NCBI RefSeq assembly: GCF_900111315.1
Contig: NZ_FOGU01000001.1
Span: 434,001-498,000, forward strand
Direction: 5' to 3'
DNA length: 64,000 bases
DNA from: Tranquillimonas rosea
GTDB lineage: Bacteria > Pseudomonadota > Alphaproteobacteria > Rhodobacterales > Rhodobacteraceae
Part shown: one piece after another, positions 40,966 to 51,277 of the stretch
Position numbering within the stretch: position 1 is the first letter of the stretch
Layout: each line of letters opens with the position of its first letter
Made by a program: the position numbers and the translations under genes
Notes under the pieces: model-generated
What the model was told of the DNA's origin: nothing
The model's database searches: none
Seen by the model: only the letters and a program-made list of their open reading frames with translations

Positions 40966-42378
40966 TCAGAGATGCGGACCCTGGCGCAGTTCGCTTCCGT
41001 CCGAGAACCGCGACAGGCGGAAGCGGGTGAGATCGTGACCCGGATCGCGGTCCATCGCAAGATCGGCGGCCACCCGGCCGACGCCCGGTCCGATGCCGAA
41101 GCCGTGCCCCGAGAGACCGGTCAGAACCACCAGTCCGGGCAGCGCCTCGCACCGATCAAGGATCGGCACCAGGTCCGGCATCGTGTCGATCAGCCCCGCC
41201 CACGCCCGCTTGATGCGGATCTCGCCCAGTCCGGGGAACGCGGCGCCGAACCGCCGTGCCATCTGCCGCACCTTCGCGCGGTTGGGCGGCGGGTCCAGGA
41301 CGCGGCAGCGCTCGAACGGCGATGCTTCGTCGGGCTGCCAACGGCGCGGCGTGCTCCAGGCGTCGGGCCAGCCACGGGGCGCCCACGGGCGATAGGCCGT
41401 GCCCAAGGGGTCGGCCATCAATTGCCTGCGAAAGGACGGCAGCGCGCGAAAGGCATCGGGGCCCACGAAGATCTCGTGATACGAGGACGGTGCCAGCGTG
41501 TAGCCGCCGTCCTGCCGCCGCCGGAACGCCAGCCGATCATCGGCGGCCCCGCCCCGACAGAACTCGGGCAGCGCTTCGGTCGCCGCCGCCGTCGAGCGGA
41601 CGGAAAGCTGCGGGATCGGCACGCCATGCGCCCGCAGGAACAACGAGGACCATGCCCCTCCGGCCAGCACGACGCGCGAAGCGCGGATGCGGCCATGCTC
41701 GGTGACGACGCCGGTGATCCGGCCGGCCTCGACATCCAGCGCGCGGGCGGCGCAATCCTCGCGCACGCGGACGCCGGCCCGCACCGCCAGCCGTGCCAGC
41801 GCCGGGACGGCGACCCACGGCTCGGCCCGCATGTCGGACGGCGTGTAGAGCGCGCCCTGCCAGCGTGCGGCCGCGTCGGGAAACATCTCGGCGGTTTCGC
41901 GGGCCGAGAGCATGCGGGTGTCCAGACCATGCTCCCGCGCATGGGGCAGCCAGCTTTCATAGCGCCCACGGTCGGCCTCGCGGCGGATCAGGTAGACGGT
42001 GCCCGTGCGTTCGAGCCCGAGATCCTCGTTCGTCTCGGCGGCAAGCTCCTGCCAGCGCCGGTTCGCCTCCATCACCAGCGGCAGCTCGTCGGGATCACGG
42101 CCCTGCTGGCGGATCCAGCCCCAATTGCGCGAGGATTGCTCGCCGGCGATGCGCCCCTTTTCGATCAGGACGACGCTCTGCCCTGCCCGCGCGGCGTAGA
42201 GCGCCGCGGTCACCCCCGCGACGCCGCCGCCGATCACGACGAGGTCCGCCGCTTCAGGCAAGGCCCCGCCATGTTCGACCGGCTGCGCGGCCGAAACCGG
42301 CCCGGTCGGCCCGGTCATCGCCCACGCCCCGAAGCTGTTGCGGCTGCGGCGGTTTTCGCTGTCATCGGCCTCTCCCAC
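40966..42378 (-). CDS. FAD-dependent oxidoreductase (DAO family)
   Basis: 470 residues. FAD-binding Rossmann motif VVIGGGVAGVTAALYAA at about residues 46-62 followed by the Glu of LIEKG; DAO-type C-terminal end GHGFGIGPGVGRVAADL. The N-terminal SFGAWAMTGP before the Rossmann strand resembles the SxW..T.P lead of related amine/amino-acid oxidases, which favours the GTG start at 42378 over ATG 42318; neither has a strong Shine-Dalgarno. It likely oxidises an amino acid or amine, with the M20 hydrolase downstream. Divergent from the MATE gene. Confidence 0.82.
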   Translation of the reverse strand: MGEADDSENRRSRNSFGAWAMTGPTGPVSAAQPVEHGGALPEAADLVVIGGGVAGVTAALYAARAGQSVVLIEKGRIAGEQSSRNWGWIRQQGRDPDELPLVMEANRRWQELAAETNEDLGLERTGTVYLIRREADRGRYESWLPHAREHGLDTRMLSARETAEMFPDAAARWQGALYTPSDMRAEPWVAVPALARLAVRAGVRVREDCAARALDVEAGRITGVVTEHGRIRASRVVLAGGAWSSLFLRAHGVPIPQLSVRSTAAATEALPEFCRGGAADDRLAFRRRQDGGYTLAPSSYHEIFVGPDAFRALPSFRRQLMADPLGTAYRPWAPRGWPDAWSTPRRWQPDEASPFERCRVLDPPPNRAKVRQMARRFGAAFPGLGEIRIKRAWAGLIDTMPDLVPILDRCEALPGLVVLTGLSGHGFGIGPGVGRVAADLAMDRDPGHDLTRFRLSRFSDGSELRQGPHL

Positions 42379-42564
42379 GCTCAGGCCCGACCGTGGTGCG
42401 CCCGGCGCCGCACGAGGTCAAGGCTCCGCACCGCGGCCGCGCGCCCGATCGGACAGCCATCGCCCCGCTGCCCGATTTTCGGGCGACGACCGCGTCGGGC
42501 CCGGCGTCTCGGAACCGCCCTGCCACCGGTCCGTTGGCCTCGGTCCGAGGAAGGGGAGCGCCCG

Positions 42565-43983
42565 ATGCCGACCGACCGAGATCTGACGACCGGCCCGATC
42601 ACGCGCGCGGTCCTGTCGGTCTCGGCGCCGATGTCGGTGGGCATCTTCGCGGTGCTGAGCGTCGGGCTGGCCGACGCCTATTTTCTGGGCCGCCTCGGCG
42701 AGGCGCAACTGGCGGCGGTCGGCTTTCTCTATCCCGTGACCACCGCCGTCACCTCGCTTGCGATCGGACTGTCGGCCGGCGCAACCGCGGCCTTGAGCCA
42801 AGCGATCGGCCGCGGGGACGACAGGCGCTCCGTCGCTCGGATGGCGCTGCACGCGCTTGCCTTCGCGGTGGTGCTCGGCATCGTGGCCGGCGGCGTCATC
42901 TGGCTTGCGACCGGCCCGCTCTTCGCCGCGCTCGGCGCGGGACGCGAAGTCGCGACCGAGATCCGCGCCTACATGGGCTGGTGGTGCGTGTCCTTTCCCG
43001 CACTTGCGGCCATGATGACGGTGAACGCGGTGTTCCGCGCCCATGGCAACGCGGCAAGCGCGGCGATAATCATGACCTCGGTGGCGGCGGTGAACGTGGC
43101 GCTGGACCCGGTGCTAATCTACGGGTTCGGGCCGATCGCCCGGCTGGGCACCGGCGGCGCGGCGATCGCCACCGGGATCGCGCGCGTGCTCTCGCTCGCC
43201 GCCGGCCTGATCTGGGCCGCGCGGCGAAACTACCTTTCCTGGGATACCGCGCCGTTCAGAGGCATCGGCCGCTCGCTCCGCCGGATCGTCGAGGTCGGCC
43301 TGCCCGCCGCCGTGTCGAACGCGATCAACCCGGCGGGCATGGCCATCGTCACCGGTGCCGTCGCGACCCTGGGCGAGACGGCGGTCGCCGGGTTCGGGGC
43401 GGCGACGCGGGTTCAGACCCTAGCACTGGTGCCGGTTCTGGCGCTGTCCTCGGGGATCGGGCCCGTTGTCGGCCAGAACTGGGGCGCCGCGCAGGTCGGG
43501 CGCGCGCAGAGGGCGGTGCGCTTCACCTTCCTGCTGTGTCTCGTCTACGGGCTGGCGCTGGGGGTTCTGCTGGCGGTCTTCGCCGAGCCGCTGTCGGCCA
43601 TCTTCGCCTCGGCCATCGGAGACGCCACCTTTGCCACGACATACCTGCGCTGGGTCGGGTGGACGCTGTTCGGCTACGGCGTCCTCGTCACCGGGAACGC
43701 GGCGATGAACGCCCGGTCCCGCGCCGTGTGGTCTATGGGGATGAGCCTGTCGCGGATCTTCGTCCTTTACGTGCCCCTGGCCTGGATCGGCGTGTCGGTC
43801 GCAGGGTTCGCGGGCATCGCCGCGGCGGCGGCCACGGCCAATGTCGCGGCGGCGGTGGCCATGGTCTTCGCCGCCCGCGCCAACCGGCTCTGGCCCGGCG
43901 CGCTCGGTCTGGCCGAGCGGCCGAAGGGCACGATCGAGGACGCGCCGGGTCAACTCAGCCATACCGGGCCGACGGCTGGCTGA
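42565..43983 (+). CDS. MATE-family multidrug/toxin efflux transporter
   Basis: 472 residues with 12 predicted membrane helices in two MatE halves: DLTTGPITRAVLSVSAPMSVG at the N-terminus, AVSNAINPAGMAIVTGAVATLGE in the middle and GIGPVVGQNWGA as the second-half signature. It exports drugs or metabolites using a Na+ or H+ gradient. GGGGAG lies 7-12 bases before the ATG; the long upstream open frame is not part of it. Divergent from the FAD oxidoreductase (186 bp) and convergent with the DUF3422 gene (5 bp). Confidence 0.9.
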   Translation: MPTDRDLTTGPITRAVLSVSAPMSVGIFAVLSVGLADAYFLGRLGEAQLAAVGFLYPVTTAVTSLAIGLSAGATAALSQAIGRGDDRRSVARMALHALAFAVVLGIVAGGVIWLATGPLFAALGAGREVATEIRAYMGWWCVSFPALAAMMTVNAVFRAHGNAASAAIIMTSVAAVNVALDPVLIYGFGPIARLGTGGAAIATGIARVLSLAAGLIWAARRNYLSWDTAPFRGIGRSLRRIVEVGLPAAVSNAINPAGMAIVTGAVATLGETAVAGFGAATRVQTLALVPVLALSSGIGPVVGQNWGAAQVGRAQRAVRFTFLLCLVYGLALGVLLAVFAEPLSAIFASAIGDATFATTYLRWVGWTLFGYGVLVTGNAAMNARSRAVWSMGMSLSRIFVLYVPLAWIGVSVAGFAGIAAAAATANVAAAVAMVFAARANRLWPGALGLAERPKGTIEDAPGQLSHTGPTAG

Positions 43984-43988
43984 GCCCC

Positions 43989-45269
43989 CTACTCCACCTT
44001 GCGGCGGATGCGGCGGATCACCATCCAGACGGCCAGCACGACAAGCGGCGTGATCATCGCCGTGCCCACCGGCTTGGACACGCCAAGCGGTCCGAGCGCG
44101 GGGTGAACGAAGTAACTGACGAGGTTCACCGCGTAATAGCTGATCGCCACCACCGACAGCCCCTCGACCGTCTTCTGCAGGCGCAGCTGCAGGTCGGCGC
44201 GCTGGTCCATGCTTTCGAGCAGCTTCTGGTTCTGCGCCGAGCGTTCGACATCCACGCGCGTCCGCAACAGGTTGCCTGCGCGGATCGCGCGCTCGGACAT
44301 CTCGTGCAGGCGCTTCTGCGTCGCCGCTACGGTCCGCATCGCCGGGTCGAAGCGGCGCATCATGAACTCGCCGAAGGTCTGCCGCCCCTCGAAGCGTTCC
44401 TCGCGCAGGACACGGGTGCGCTGATTGACCAGCGCCTCGTAGGCCTCGGTCGCGCCGAAGCGGAACGACGTCTGCGCCGACAGCGTCTCGAGTTCGGCCG
44501 ACACGCCCAGGAGCGACTTGAGCGTCGTATCGGGCCGGCTGACGTCGCCGGTCATGTCGGTCATCAGGCGGGTCAGTTCGCCGTCGATCTCGGACATCTT
44601 CGGCCCCAGCTCGCGCGAGCGCGAGAGCCCGAGCATCGACATCGCCTTGTAGGTCTCGATCTCGCACAGGCGCTGGACGACGCGGCCGATCCGGCGCGGC
44701 CCGGCCTCGGGCTGGGCGAAGACGGCCATACGCATGTGCCCCGCGGGGTCTATGCGGAAGTCGCCGGCGATCACCGCGGTGTCGTCGAGCACGCGGCTCA
44801 CGGCGAGGCTTTCGGGCACGAACCAGTCGTCGATCCGCTCGCGCATGGTTTCGGCCGGTGGCGCGGGCTCCACCCGGATCAGCGCCGAGGTGATGCGGGT
44901 GCCCGGCGCGTCGGCAAGCCAGTCCTTCGGATAGACCTCGAACATGGCGGGGTCGAAGGGGCGCTCGGCCACGCCGTTTCCGAAGACGGTGTAGGTGACG
45001 AACTCGGTGTGCTGCTCCCACTTGAGATCGTACTTGCCGATCCGACCGAAATAATGCGTGGCGTCCGGTTCGGGATGGGCCGCGCCGAACCGGTCGAGCA
45101 TGGCGATCAGGTGCGCGCGGTCGGCGTCGCGGTCGCGGCCGGCGGCGTTGCGCGGCTGTTTCACCGCCAGGTAGGCGGCGAAACAGGGCGCTTCGAGAGT
45201 GGGGAACGGGCGTGCGTGAAGCTCGTTGGCAAGCTTGTACCGCAGCGGATGGTCGTCGAGGGGGCTCAT
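43989..45269 (-). CDS. DUF3422 family protein with C-terminal membrane anchor
   Basis: 426 residues matching the DUF3422 family: N-terminal SPLDDHPLRYKLANELHARPFP, a middle domain with SRVLDDTAVIAGDFRIDPAGHMRM, a long helical/coiled-coil region (about 230-370, ELETLSAQTSFRFGATEAYEAL) and two C-terminal membrane helices ending VIRRIRRKVE. Family function is unknown; the membrane-anchored coiled coil suggests a scaffold. ATG 45269 has GGAG 6-9 bases upstream; the 21-codon extension to 45332 has no support. Confidence 0.88.
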   Translation of the reverse strand: MSPLDDHPLRYKLANELHARPFPTLEAPCFAAYLAVKQPRNAAGRDRDADRAHLIAMLDRFGAAHPEPDATHYFGRIGKYDLKWEQHTEFVTYTVFGNGVAERPFDPAMFEVYPKDWLADAPGTRITSALIRVEPAPPAETMRERIDDWFVPESLAVSRVLDDTAVIAGDFRIDPAGHMRMAVFAQPEAGPRRIGRVVQRLCEIETYKAMSMLGLSRSRELGPKMSEIDGELTRLMTDMTGDVSRPDTTLKSLLGVSAELETLSAQTSFRFGATEAYEALVNQRTRVLREERFEGRQTFGEFMMRRFDPAMRTVAATQKRLHEMSERAIRAGNLLRTRVDVERSAQNQKLLESMDQRADLQLRLQKTVEGLSVVAISYYAVNLVSYFVHPALGPLGVSKPVGTAMITPLVVLAVWMVIRRIRRKVE

Positions 45270-45397
45270 CGCCGCTCCGTGTCTGGATTCCCGAAGCAGG
45301 CTAACGCCCGCCGACACCGTGTAAAGCTGCAACCCGCCGCGGTGTCAGTCTATTTCGGCATACAATCCGCCGACGCGGCCGCGCCGAGGCGCCCCGA

Positions 45398-46870
45398 TCA
45401 CCCCCCCTGGACGTAGGCGCGCAGGGTGTCGCGGACGCCGTCACGCTCGATCCGGGACAGCGCATCGGCGAAGGCGTCGGCAAAGCGGCGATCCTCGCCG
45501 AGGGTGCCGAAGATGTCGCCCTGGCGCAGGAAGGCGCCGGCATCCGTCTTCGACGCCTGCGCGGCGGCGCGAAGCTGCTCGGCGCGCGGATCGTCGAGAT
45601 GGATGTCGCGCCCCGCCTCGTCCTGCCCGCGGCAATAGGTGCACCAGAGCGCGACCTCCAGCGCCAGCCCGTCGAACCGCTTGGAGTCGCGAAGGGCCTC
45701 ACGCACCGCCGGAAGAATGAACTTGGGCTGGCGGTTCGAACCGTCGAGACAGAGCCGCGCTATCGTGTCGCCGACCTTGGCGTTCGCGAACCGCTCGGCC
45801 ACCTTGTCGCGGTAGGCGCCGTAGTCGACGCCGGGGATCGGCTCGAGCGTCGGCATCAGTTCGCGGGTCTCGAGCGCGTGCAACCAGGCGGCCACGTCCG
45901 GATCCGCCATGCCCTGATCGGCCAGCTCGTGCCCCAGAAGCGCCGAGGGATAGGCGATCGCCGCGTGGCCCCCGTTGAGGATCCGCAGCTTCATCAGCTC
46001 GTAGGGCAGCACGTCCTCGACGAACTCCACGCCGACCTCTTCCAACGCCGGGCGCCCGGCGGGAAAGTGATCCTCGAGCACCCACTGGCGGAACGGCTCG
46101 CAGACCACCGGCGCTGCGTCCTCGATGCCGAACTGGTCCCGCACCATCGCCAGTTCGCGCGGGGAGGTGGCGGGCGTGATGCAGTCGACCATGCCGTTGG
46201 GGAACGCGACCTCGGCCTCGATCCGCAGCGCGAGGTCGGGATCGCACAGCCGGGCATATCCCAGTACGGCCTGCTTCGTCGCGTCGCCGTTCGACGGGAT
46301 GTTGTCGCACGACATGACGGTAAAGGGCTGCACCCCCGCCTCGAACCGCCGCGTCAGGGCGGCGCAGATCTGGCCGAACACGGTCTTGGGCCGCGAATGG
46401 CCCGAAAGGTCGGCCTGGATGTCGGGATGCGCCTCGTCGAACCCGCCGGTGTCAGCGTCGATGTAATAGCCGCCCTCGGTCACGGTCAGCGACACGATGC
46501 GGATCTCGGGGTCGGCCATGCGCGCGATATTCGCCTCGGGCTCCACCGGCACGAAATCGGCGATCGTTCCGACCACCCGCGCCGACAGGCCGGCGGGGTC
46601 CAGTTCCACCACGGTATAGAGCCAGTCCTGCGCGGCCAGCCGGTCGCGCATCCGCGCGTCGCCCTCGCGCACGCCGGCACCGACCAGCCCCCAGTCATGG
46701 TCGCGGCCCGAGGCGAACAGCCGGTCGAGATAGACCGCCTGGTGGGCCCGGTGGAAGTTGCCGACACCCACATGCAGGATGCCGGGCTTGAGGCTGGACC
46801 GGTCATAGCCGGGCCGGGCCACCTCCTGCGGCAGCGAGCCGAGGGTGGCAGCGGAAAGCGCTTCTGTCAT
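45398..46870 (-). CDS. mtlK: Mannitol 2-dehydrogenase family polyol dehydrogenase
   Basis: 490 residues of the long-chain mannitol dehydrogenase/fructuronate reductase family: N-terminal GILHVGVGNFHRAHQAVYLDRL with the NAD loop, SCDNIPSNGD in the middle, and the conserved catalytic stretch KLRILNGGHAAIAYPSALLG. In Rhodobacter sphaeroides the homologous MtlK oxidises D-mannitol to fructose and lies in the same operon after smoS. GAGGAGG is 4-10 bases before the ATG, 9 bp after the second SDR gene. Last gene of the polyol operon. Confidence 0.88.
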   Translation of the reverse strand: MTEALSAATLGSLPQEVARPGYDRSSLKPGILHVGVGNFHRAHQAVYLDRLFASGRDHDWGLVGAGVREGDARMRDRLAAQDWLYTVVELDPAGLSARVVGTIADFVPVEPEANIARMADPEIRIVSLTVTEGGYYIDADTGGFDEAHPDIQADLSGHSRPKTVFGQICAALTRRFEAGVQPFTVMSCDNIPSNGDATKQAVLGYARLCDPDLALRIEAEVAFPNGMVDCITPATSPRELAMVRDQFGIEDAAPVVCEPFRQWVLEDHFPAGRPALEEVGVEFVEDVLPYELMKLRILNGGHAAIAYPSALLGHELADQGMADPDVAAWLHALETRELMPTLEPIPGVDYGAYRDKVAERFANAKVGDTIARLCLDGSNRQPKFILPAVREALRDSKRFDGLALEVALWCTYCRGQDEAGRDIHLDDPRAEQLRAAAQASKTDAGAFLRQGDIFGTLGEDRRFADAFADALSRIERDGVRDTLRAYVQGG

Positions 46871-46879
46871 TGGACCTCC

Positions 46880-47659
46880 TCAGACGGTCTTGAGCATCCC
46901 GCCGTCGACATGGACGGCGCTTCCGACCGCATAGCTGGCGCGCTCGGAGCAAAGAAAGACGCAGAAATCGGCCACTTCGTCGACACTGGCGAAGCGGCGG
47001 ATCGTGGCGTGTTCGTCGGCGACCTCCTGAAGATAGTCCTCCCACCGGTCGCCCTTGAGTTCGCGGGCGGTGTTTTCCCAGTCAGGGGTGCGCACGAGAC
47101 CCGGATTGACCGTGTTCACGCGGATGTTGCGGTCGATCAGTTCCGCCGACAGGCACTTGCCGAACATCATCATCGCGGACTTGGTGACGTTGTAGATCGG
47201 CTCGTACCACAGCGGCTGCACGGCGCAGATCGACGCGTTCATCAGGATGGCGCCGCCGCCCTTGTCCGCCATCTGCGCCGCCAGGCCGCGCGACAGACGT
47301 ACAGCCGCCATCACGTGCAGGTTCCAGAAGTCGAGCCATTTCTCGTCGGGCGCGTCCATCACCGTCTCGTTCGATCCGGTGCCCGCGTTCGACACGAAGA
47401 TGTCGGCCCCGCCCATCTCTGCCGCGGCCCCGACGATGGCCTCGCACCCCTCGGCGGTGGCCACGTCCGAGGCGACGCCGCGTGCCTCCACGCCGAACTC
47501 GGCCGCGATGTCGGCGGCGGCTTCATCGACCGCCGAGCGGGTCCGCGCGGTGACAATCACGTTCGCGCCCTCTCGGGCAAAGCCGCGGGCGATGCCCAGG
47601 CCGATGCCCTTGCTGGCCCCGGTCACGACGGCGAGTTTTCCGTTCAGTCCCAGGTCCAT
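46880..47659 (-). CDS. Short-chain dehydrogenase in the polyol operon
   Basis: 259 residues of the classical SDR family. NAD(P) loop TGASKGIGLG, the NAG-type motif SNAGTG, catalytic Ser in NASICAVQ and the YxxxK pair in YNVTK. The Arg of ARTRS after the second strand favours NADP(H). The start shares a base with the smoS stop (TGATG). It is an extra enzyme relative to the R. sphaeroides smo operon as I recall it; it may oxidise another polyol or sugar. Confidence 0.85.
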   Translation of the reverse strand: MDLGLNGKLAVVTGASKGIGLGIARGFAREGANVIVTARTRSAVDEAAADIAAEFGVEARGVASDVATAEGCEAIVGAAAEMGGADIFVSNAGTGSNETVMDAPDEKWLDFWNLHVMAAVRLSRGLAAQMADKGGGAILMNASICAVQPLWYEPIYNVTKSAMMMFGKCLSAELIDRNIRVNTVNPGLVRTPDWENTARELKGDRWEDYLQEVADEHATIRRFASVDEVADFCVFLCSERASYAVGSAVHVDGGMLKTV

Positions 47660-48425
47660 CAGCTCATCCACTGTCCGCCGTCGACGTTGTAGCACTGCGC
47701 CACGATGTAGTCGGCCTCGGGGCTGGCCAGAAAGATCGCCATGCCGGTCAGGTCCGCGGCGGTGCCCATGCGGCCGTAGGGCACACTGTCGCCGACTTCC
47801 TTCTTCTTCTGCCCCGGCGCCTTGTTCTCGTACTTGGCGAAGAAGGCATCGACACCGTCCCAGTGCTCGCCGTCGACCACACCGGGCGCGATGGCGTTCA
47901 CGTTGATGCCGTGCTCGATCAAGTTCAGACCCGCCGACTGGGTCAGCGAGATGACCGCCGCCTTGGTCGCGCAATAAACCGCGACCAGCGGCTCGCCCCT
48001 GCGGCCCGCCTGGCTGGCCATGTTGATGATCTTGCCGCCACCGCCGCGGGTGATCATGTGCCGGGCCACGGCCTGCATGGTGAAGAGCGTCCCCGCCACG
48101 TTGACCGAGAACACCTTGTCGTAATCCGCGCGCTCGATCTCGACGATCGGTGCGGCCGTGAAGAGCGCGGCGTTGTTGATCAGGATGTCGATCCGGCCCA
48201 TCCGCTCGGCCGCCTCGGTGACGGCGGTGTCGATGCTGTCCTGACGGGTGACGTCCATCTCGACGGCGATCGCGGCGGGGCCGATCTCGCCCGCCGCCTT
48301 GCGGGCGGCGTCCATGTCGATGTCGGCGATGGCAACGCGGGCGCCCTCGGCGACATAGGCCTTGGCGAAGGCCAGGCCGATCCCGCGTCCGGCGCCGGTG
48401 ATGAGTGCGGTCTTTCCTTCCAGCC

Positions 48426-48429
<4 letters not shown>
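47659..48429 (-). CDS. smoS: Sorbitol dehydrogenase (SDR family)
   Basis: 256 residues, the same length as R. sphaeroides SmoS (sorbitol to fructose). SDR motifs: [16 protein letters not shown], catalytic Ser in NMASQAG, YCATK. Asp in ADIDMD at the end of the second strand indicates NAD+. Its start overlaps the smoK stop (ATGA). Being downstream of the polyol ABC transporter genes it should oxidise imported sorbitol or galactitol. Confidence 0.88.
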
Positions 48430-49430
<1,001 letters not shown>

Positions 49431-49437
49431 GTCGGTC

Positions 49438-50268
49438 TCACTTCACTGCGCCGAATGTCAGGCCGCGCACCAGCTGCTTCTGGCTGAACCAGCCGAGGAT
49501 CAGGATGGGCGCGATCGCCATTGTGGAGGCCGCCGAAAGCTTTGCATAGAACAGGCCCTCGGGGCTGGAATAACTGGCGATGAACGCCGTGAGCGGGGCG
49601 GCGTTGGCCGCGGTCAGGTTCAGGGTCCAGAACGCCTCGTTCCAGGCCAGGATCACGTTGAGAAGGAAGGTCGAGGCGATGCCGGGCAGCGCCATCGGCG
49701 TGAGCACGTAGAGGATCTCGTAGCGCAGCGTCGCCCCGTCCATCCGCGCCGCTTCCAGGATCTCGCCGGGAATCTCGCGGAAGTAGGTGTAAAGCATCCA
49801 GACGATGATCGGCAGGTTGATCAGCGTCAGCACGATGATCAGTGCGACCCGCGTGTCCAGAAGCCCGGTGTTGCGGAAGATCAGGTAGATCGGGATCAGC
49901 ACGCCCACCGGCGGCAGCATCTTTGTGGAGAGCATCCACATCAGGACGTTCTTGGTCTGCTTGCCGGGCACGAAGGCCATCGCCCAGGCCGCGGGCACGG
50001 CGATCACCAGCCCGAGGAAAGTCGATCCGAGCGAGATCACGACCGAGTTCAGGAAGTGCCGCCCGTAGTTCGAGCGGTCCTGCACGGTGGTGTAGTTCTC
50101 GAGAGTCCAGTTGAAGTTGAAGAGAGAGGGCGGCGTCGCCACCGCCTCGGCCTCGGTCTTGAAGCTCGTCAGGATGGTCCAGAAGATCGGGAAGAAGATC
50201 AGGATCCCGATGGTCCAGGCCAGGGCGGTGACGGCGGCTTTGCGGCGGGTTGAAACAGCGCGTGCCAT
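49438..50268 (-). CDS. smoG: Polyol ABC transporter permease (MalG type)
   Basis: 276 residues with six membrane helices; N-terminal signal-anchor-like helix. The EAA loop [21 protein letters not shown] (about residues 190-208) contacts the ATPase. Sequence pattern as in SmoG/MalG inner-membrane subunits for sugar alcohols. It starts 3 bp after the smoF stop. Confidence 0.92.
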   Translation of the reverse strand: MARAVSTRRKAAVTALAWTIGILIFFPIFWTILTSFKTEAEAVATPPSLFNFNWTLENYTTVQDRSNYGRHFLNSVVISLGSTFLGLVIAVPAAWAMAFVPGKQTKNVLMWMLSTKMLPPVGVLIPIYLIFRNTGLLDTRVALIIVLTLINLPIIVWMLYTYFREIPGEILEAARMDGATLRYEILYVLTPMALPGIASTFLLNVILAWNEAFWTLNLTAANAAPLTAFIASYSSPEGLFYAKLSAASTMAIAPILILGWFSQKQLVRGLTFGAVK

Positions 50269-50271
50269 GGC

Positions 50272-51144
50272 TCAGGCGTCCAGGTTCTTGCCGATCATCC
50301 GCATCAGGAAGATCGCAACGATGTTGGCGAGGATGACGGCCACGACGCCGCCGGCGGACCCGGTGCCGACGTCGAAGCGCAGGAGGCTCTCGGCGTAGAC
50401 CAGGAAGGTCAGGTTGGTCGTCGCCGTGCCCGGACCGCCATTCGTGGTCACGAGGATCTCGGCGAAGATCGACAGCAGGAAGATCGTCTGGATCAGGATG
50501 ACGACCGTGATCGCCCGCGCCAGGTGCGGCAGGACGATGTGGAAGAACCGGCTGACGGCCCCGGCCCCGTCCATCTCGGACGCCTCGAGCTGCTCGCCGT
50601 CGAGCGACTGCATCGCGGTCAGCAGGATCAGCGTGGCGAAGGGCAGCCAGCCCCAGGCGACGATCAGGATGATCGACAACAGGGGTATCTCGGCGAAGAA
50701 GTCCACGGGTTGCATCCCGATCGCATCCGCAAGGAAGGCGAAGAGCCCGTTCACCGGGTTCATGAACATGTTCTTCCAGACCAGCGCCGACACGGTGGGC
50801 ATCACGAAGAACGGCGCGATCACCAGGAGCCGGACGATCCCCTGCCCCCAGAACGGCTGGTCGAGCAGAAGCGCAAGGAGGATGCCGCCGACCACGGTGA
50901 TCAGCAGGACGCCCCCGACGAGGAAGAGCGTGTTCCAGATCGCGGCGAAGAAGGCCGGATCGGTGAGGAAGTAACTGTAGTTCTCGAACCCCGCCCAGGC
51001 TTCGGTGCCCGGCATCAGCAGGTTGTAGCGCAGGAACGAGAAGTAGATCGTCATGCCGAGCGGGATGAGCATCCAACCGAGAAGCAGGATCACGGCGGGC
51101 GAGATCATCAGGCGGGCGGCGGCGCGGGAATGTTGTGTGGCCAT
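50272..51144 (-). CDS. smoF: Polyol ABC transporter permease (MalF type)
   Basis: 290 residues, six membrane helices, EAA-type loop LEASEMDGAGAVSRFFHIVLP. The start ATG 51144 (MATQHSRAAARL) is chosen over the longer frame from 51213 because the family starts here. It pairs with the MalG-type permease. A 133-bp spacer with a perfect 12-bp stem-loop separates it from the binding-protein gene. Confidence 0.92.
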   Translation of the reverse strand: MATQHSRAAARLMISPAVILLLGWMLIPLGMTIYFSFLRYNLLMPGTEAWAGFENYSYFLTDPAFFAAIWNTLFLVGGVLLITVVGGILLALLLDQPFWGQGIVRLLVIAPFFVMPTVSALVWKNMFMNPVNGLFAFLADAIGMQPVDFFAEIPLLSIILIVAWGWLPFATLILLTAMQSLDGEQLEASEMDGAGAVSRFFHIVLPHLARAITVVILIQTIFLLSIFAEILVTTNGGPGTATTNLTFLVYAESLLRFDVGTGSAGGVVAVILANIVAIFLMRMIGKNLDA

Positions 51145-51239
51145 GGCGCGTGTCCTGAAGACGGGCGAAGGGATCGGCCGCACGAGGAACCCGAGGAGCG
51201 GATGTGCGACCACTCATGCCGCGTCGCCGCGGCCTGGGG

Positions 51240-51268
51240 TACGGGGGCGGCATGTCGCCGCCCCCGTA
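51240..51268 (-). other. Perfect 12-bp stem-loop between polyol binding-protein and permease genes
   Basis: TACGGGGGCGGC (51240-51251) pairs with GCCGCCCCCGTA (51257-51268) around a 5-base loop. It begins 9 bases after the binding-protein stop on the transcribed minus strand, with no U-run. Such structures in ABC operons protect the 5' mRNA part from 3' exonucleases and reduce read-through, giving more binding protein than permease. Confidence 0.7.
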
Positions 51269-51277
51269 GGAGGAGCC

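Noticed and set aside
45270-45397. tRNA or small RNA in the spacer between the DUF3422 and mannitol dehydrogenase genes
   Set aside because: No cloverleaf, T-loop consensus or strong stem-loop could be found; I see nothing definable in this 128-base stretch.
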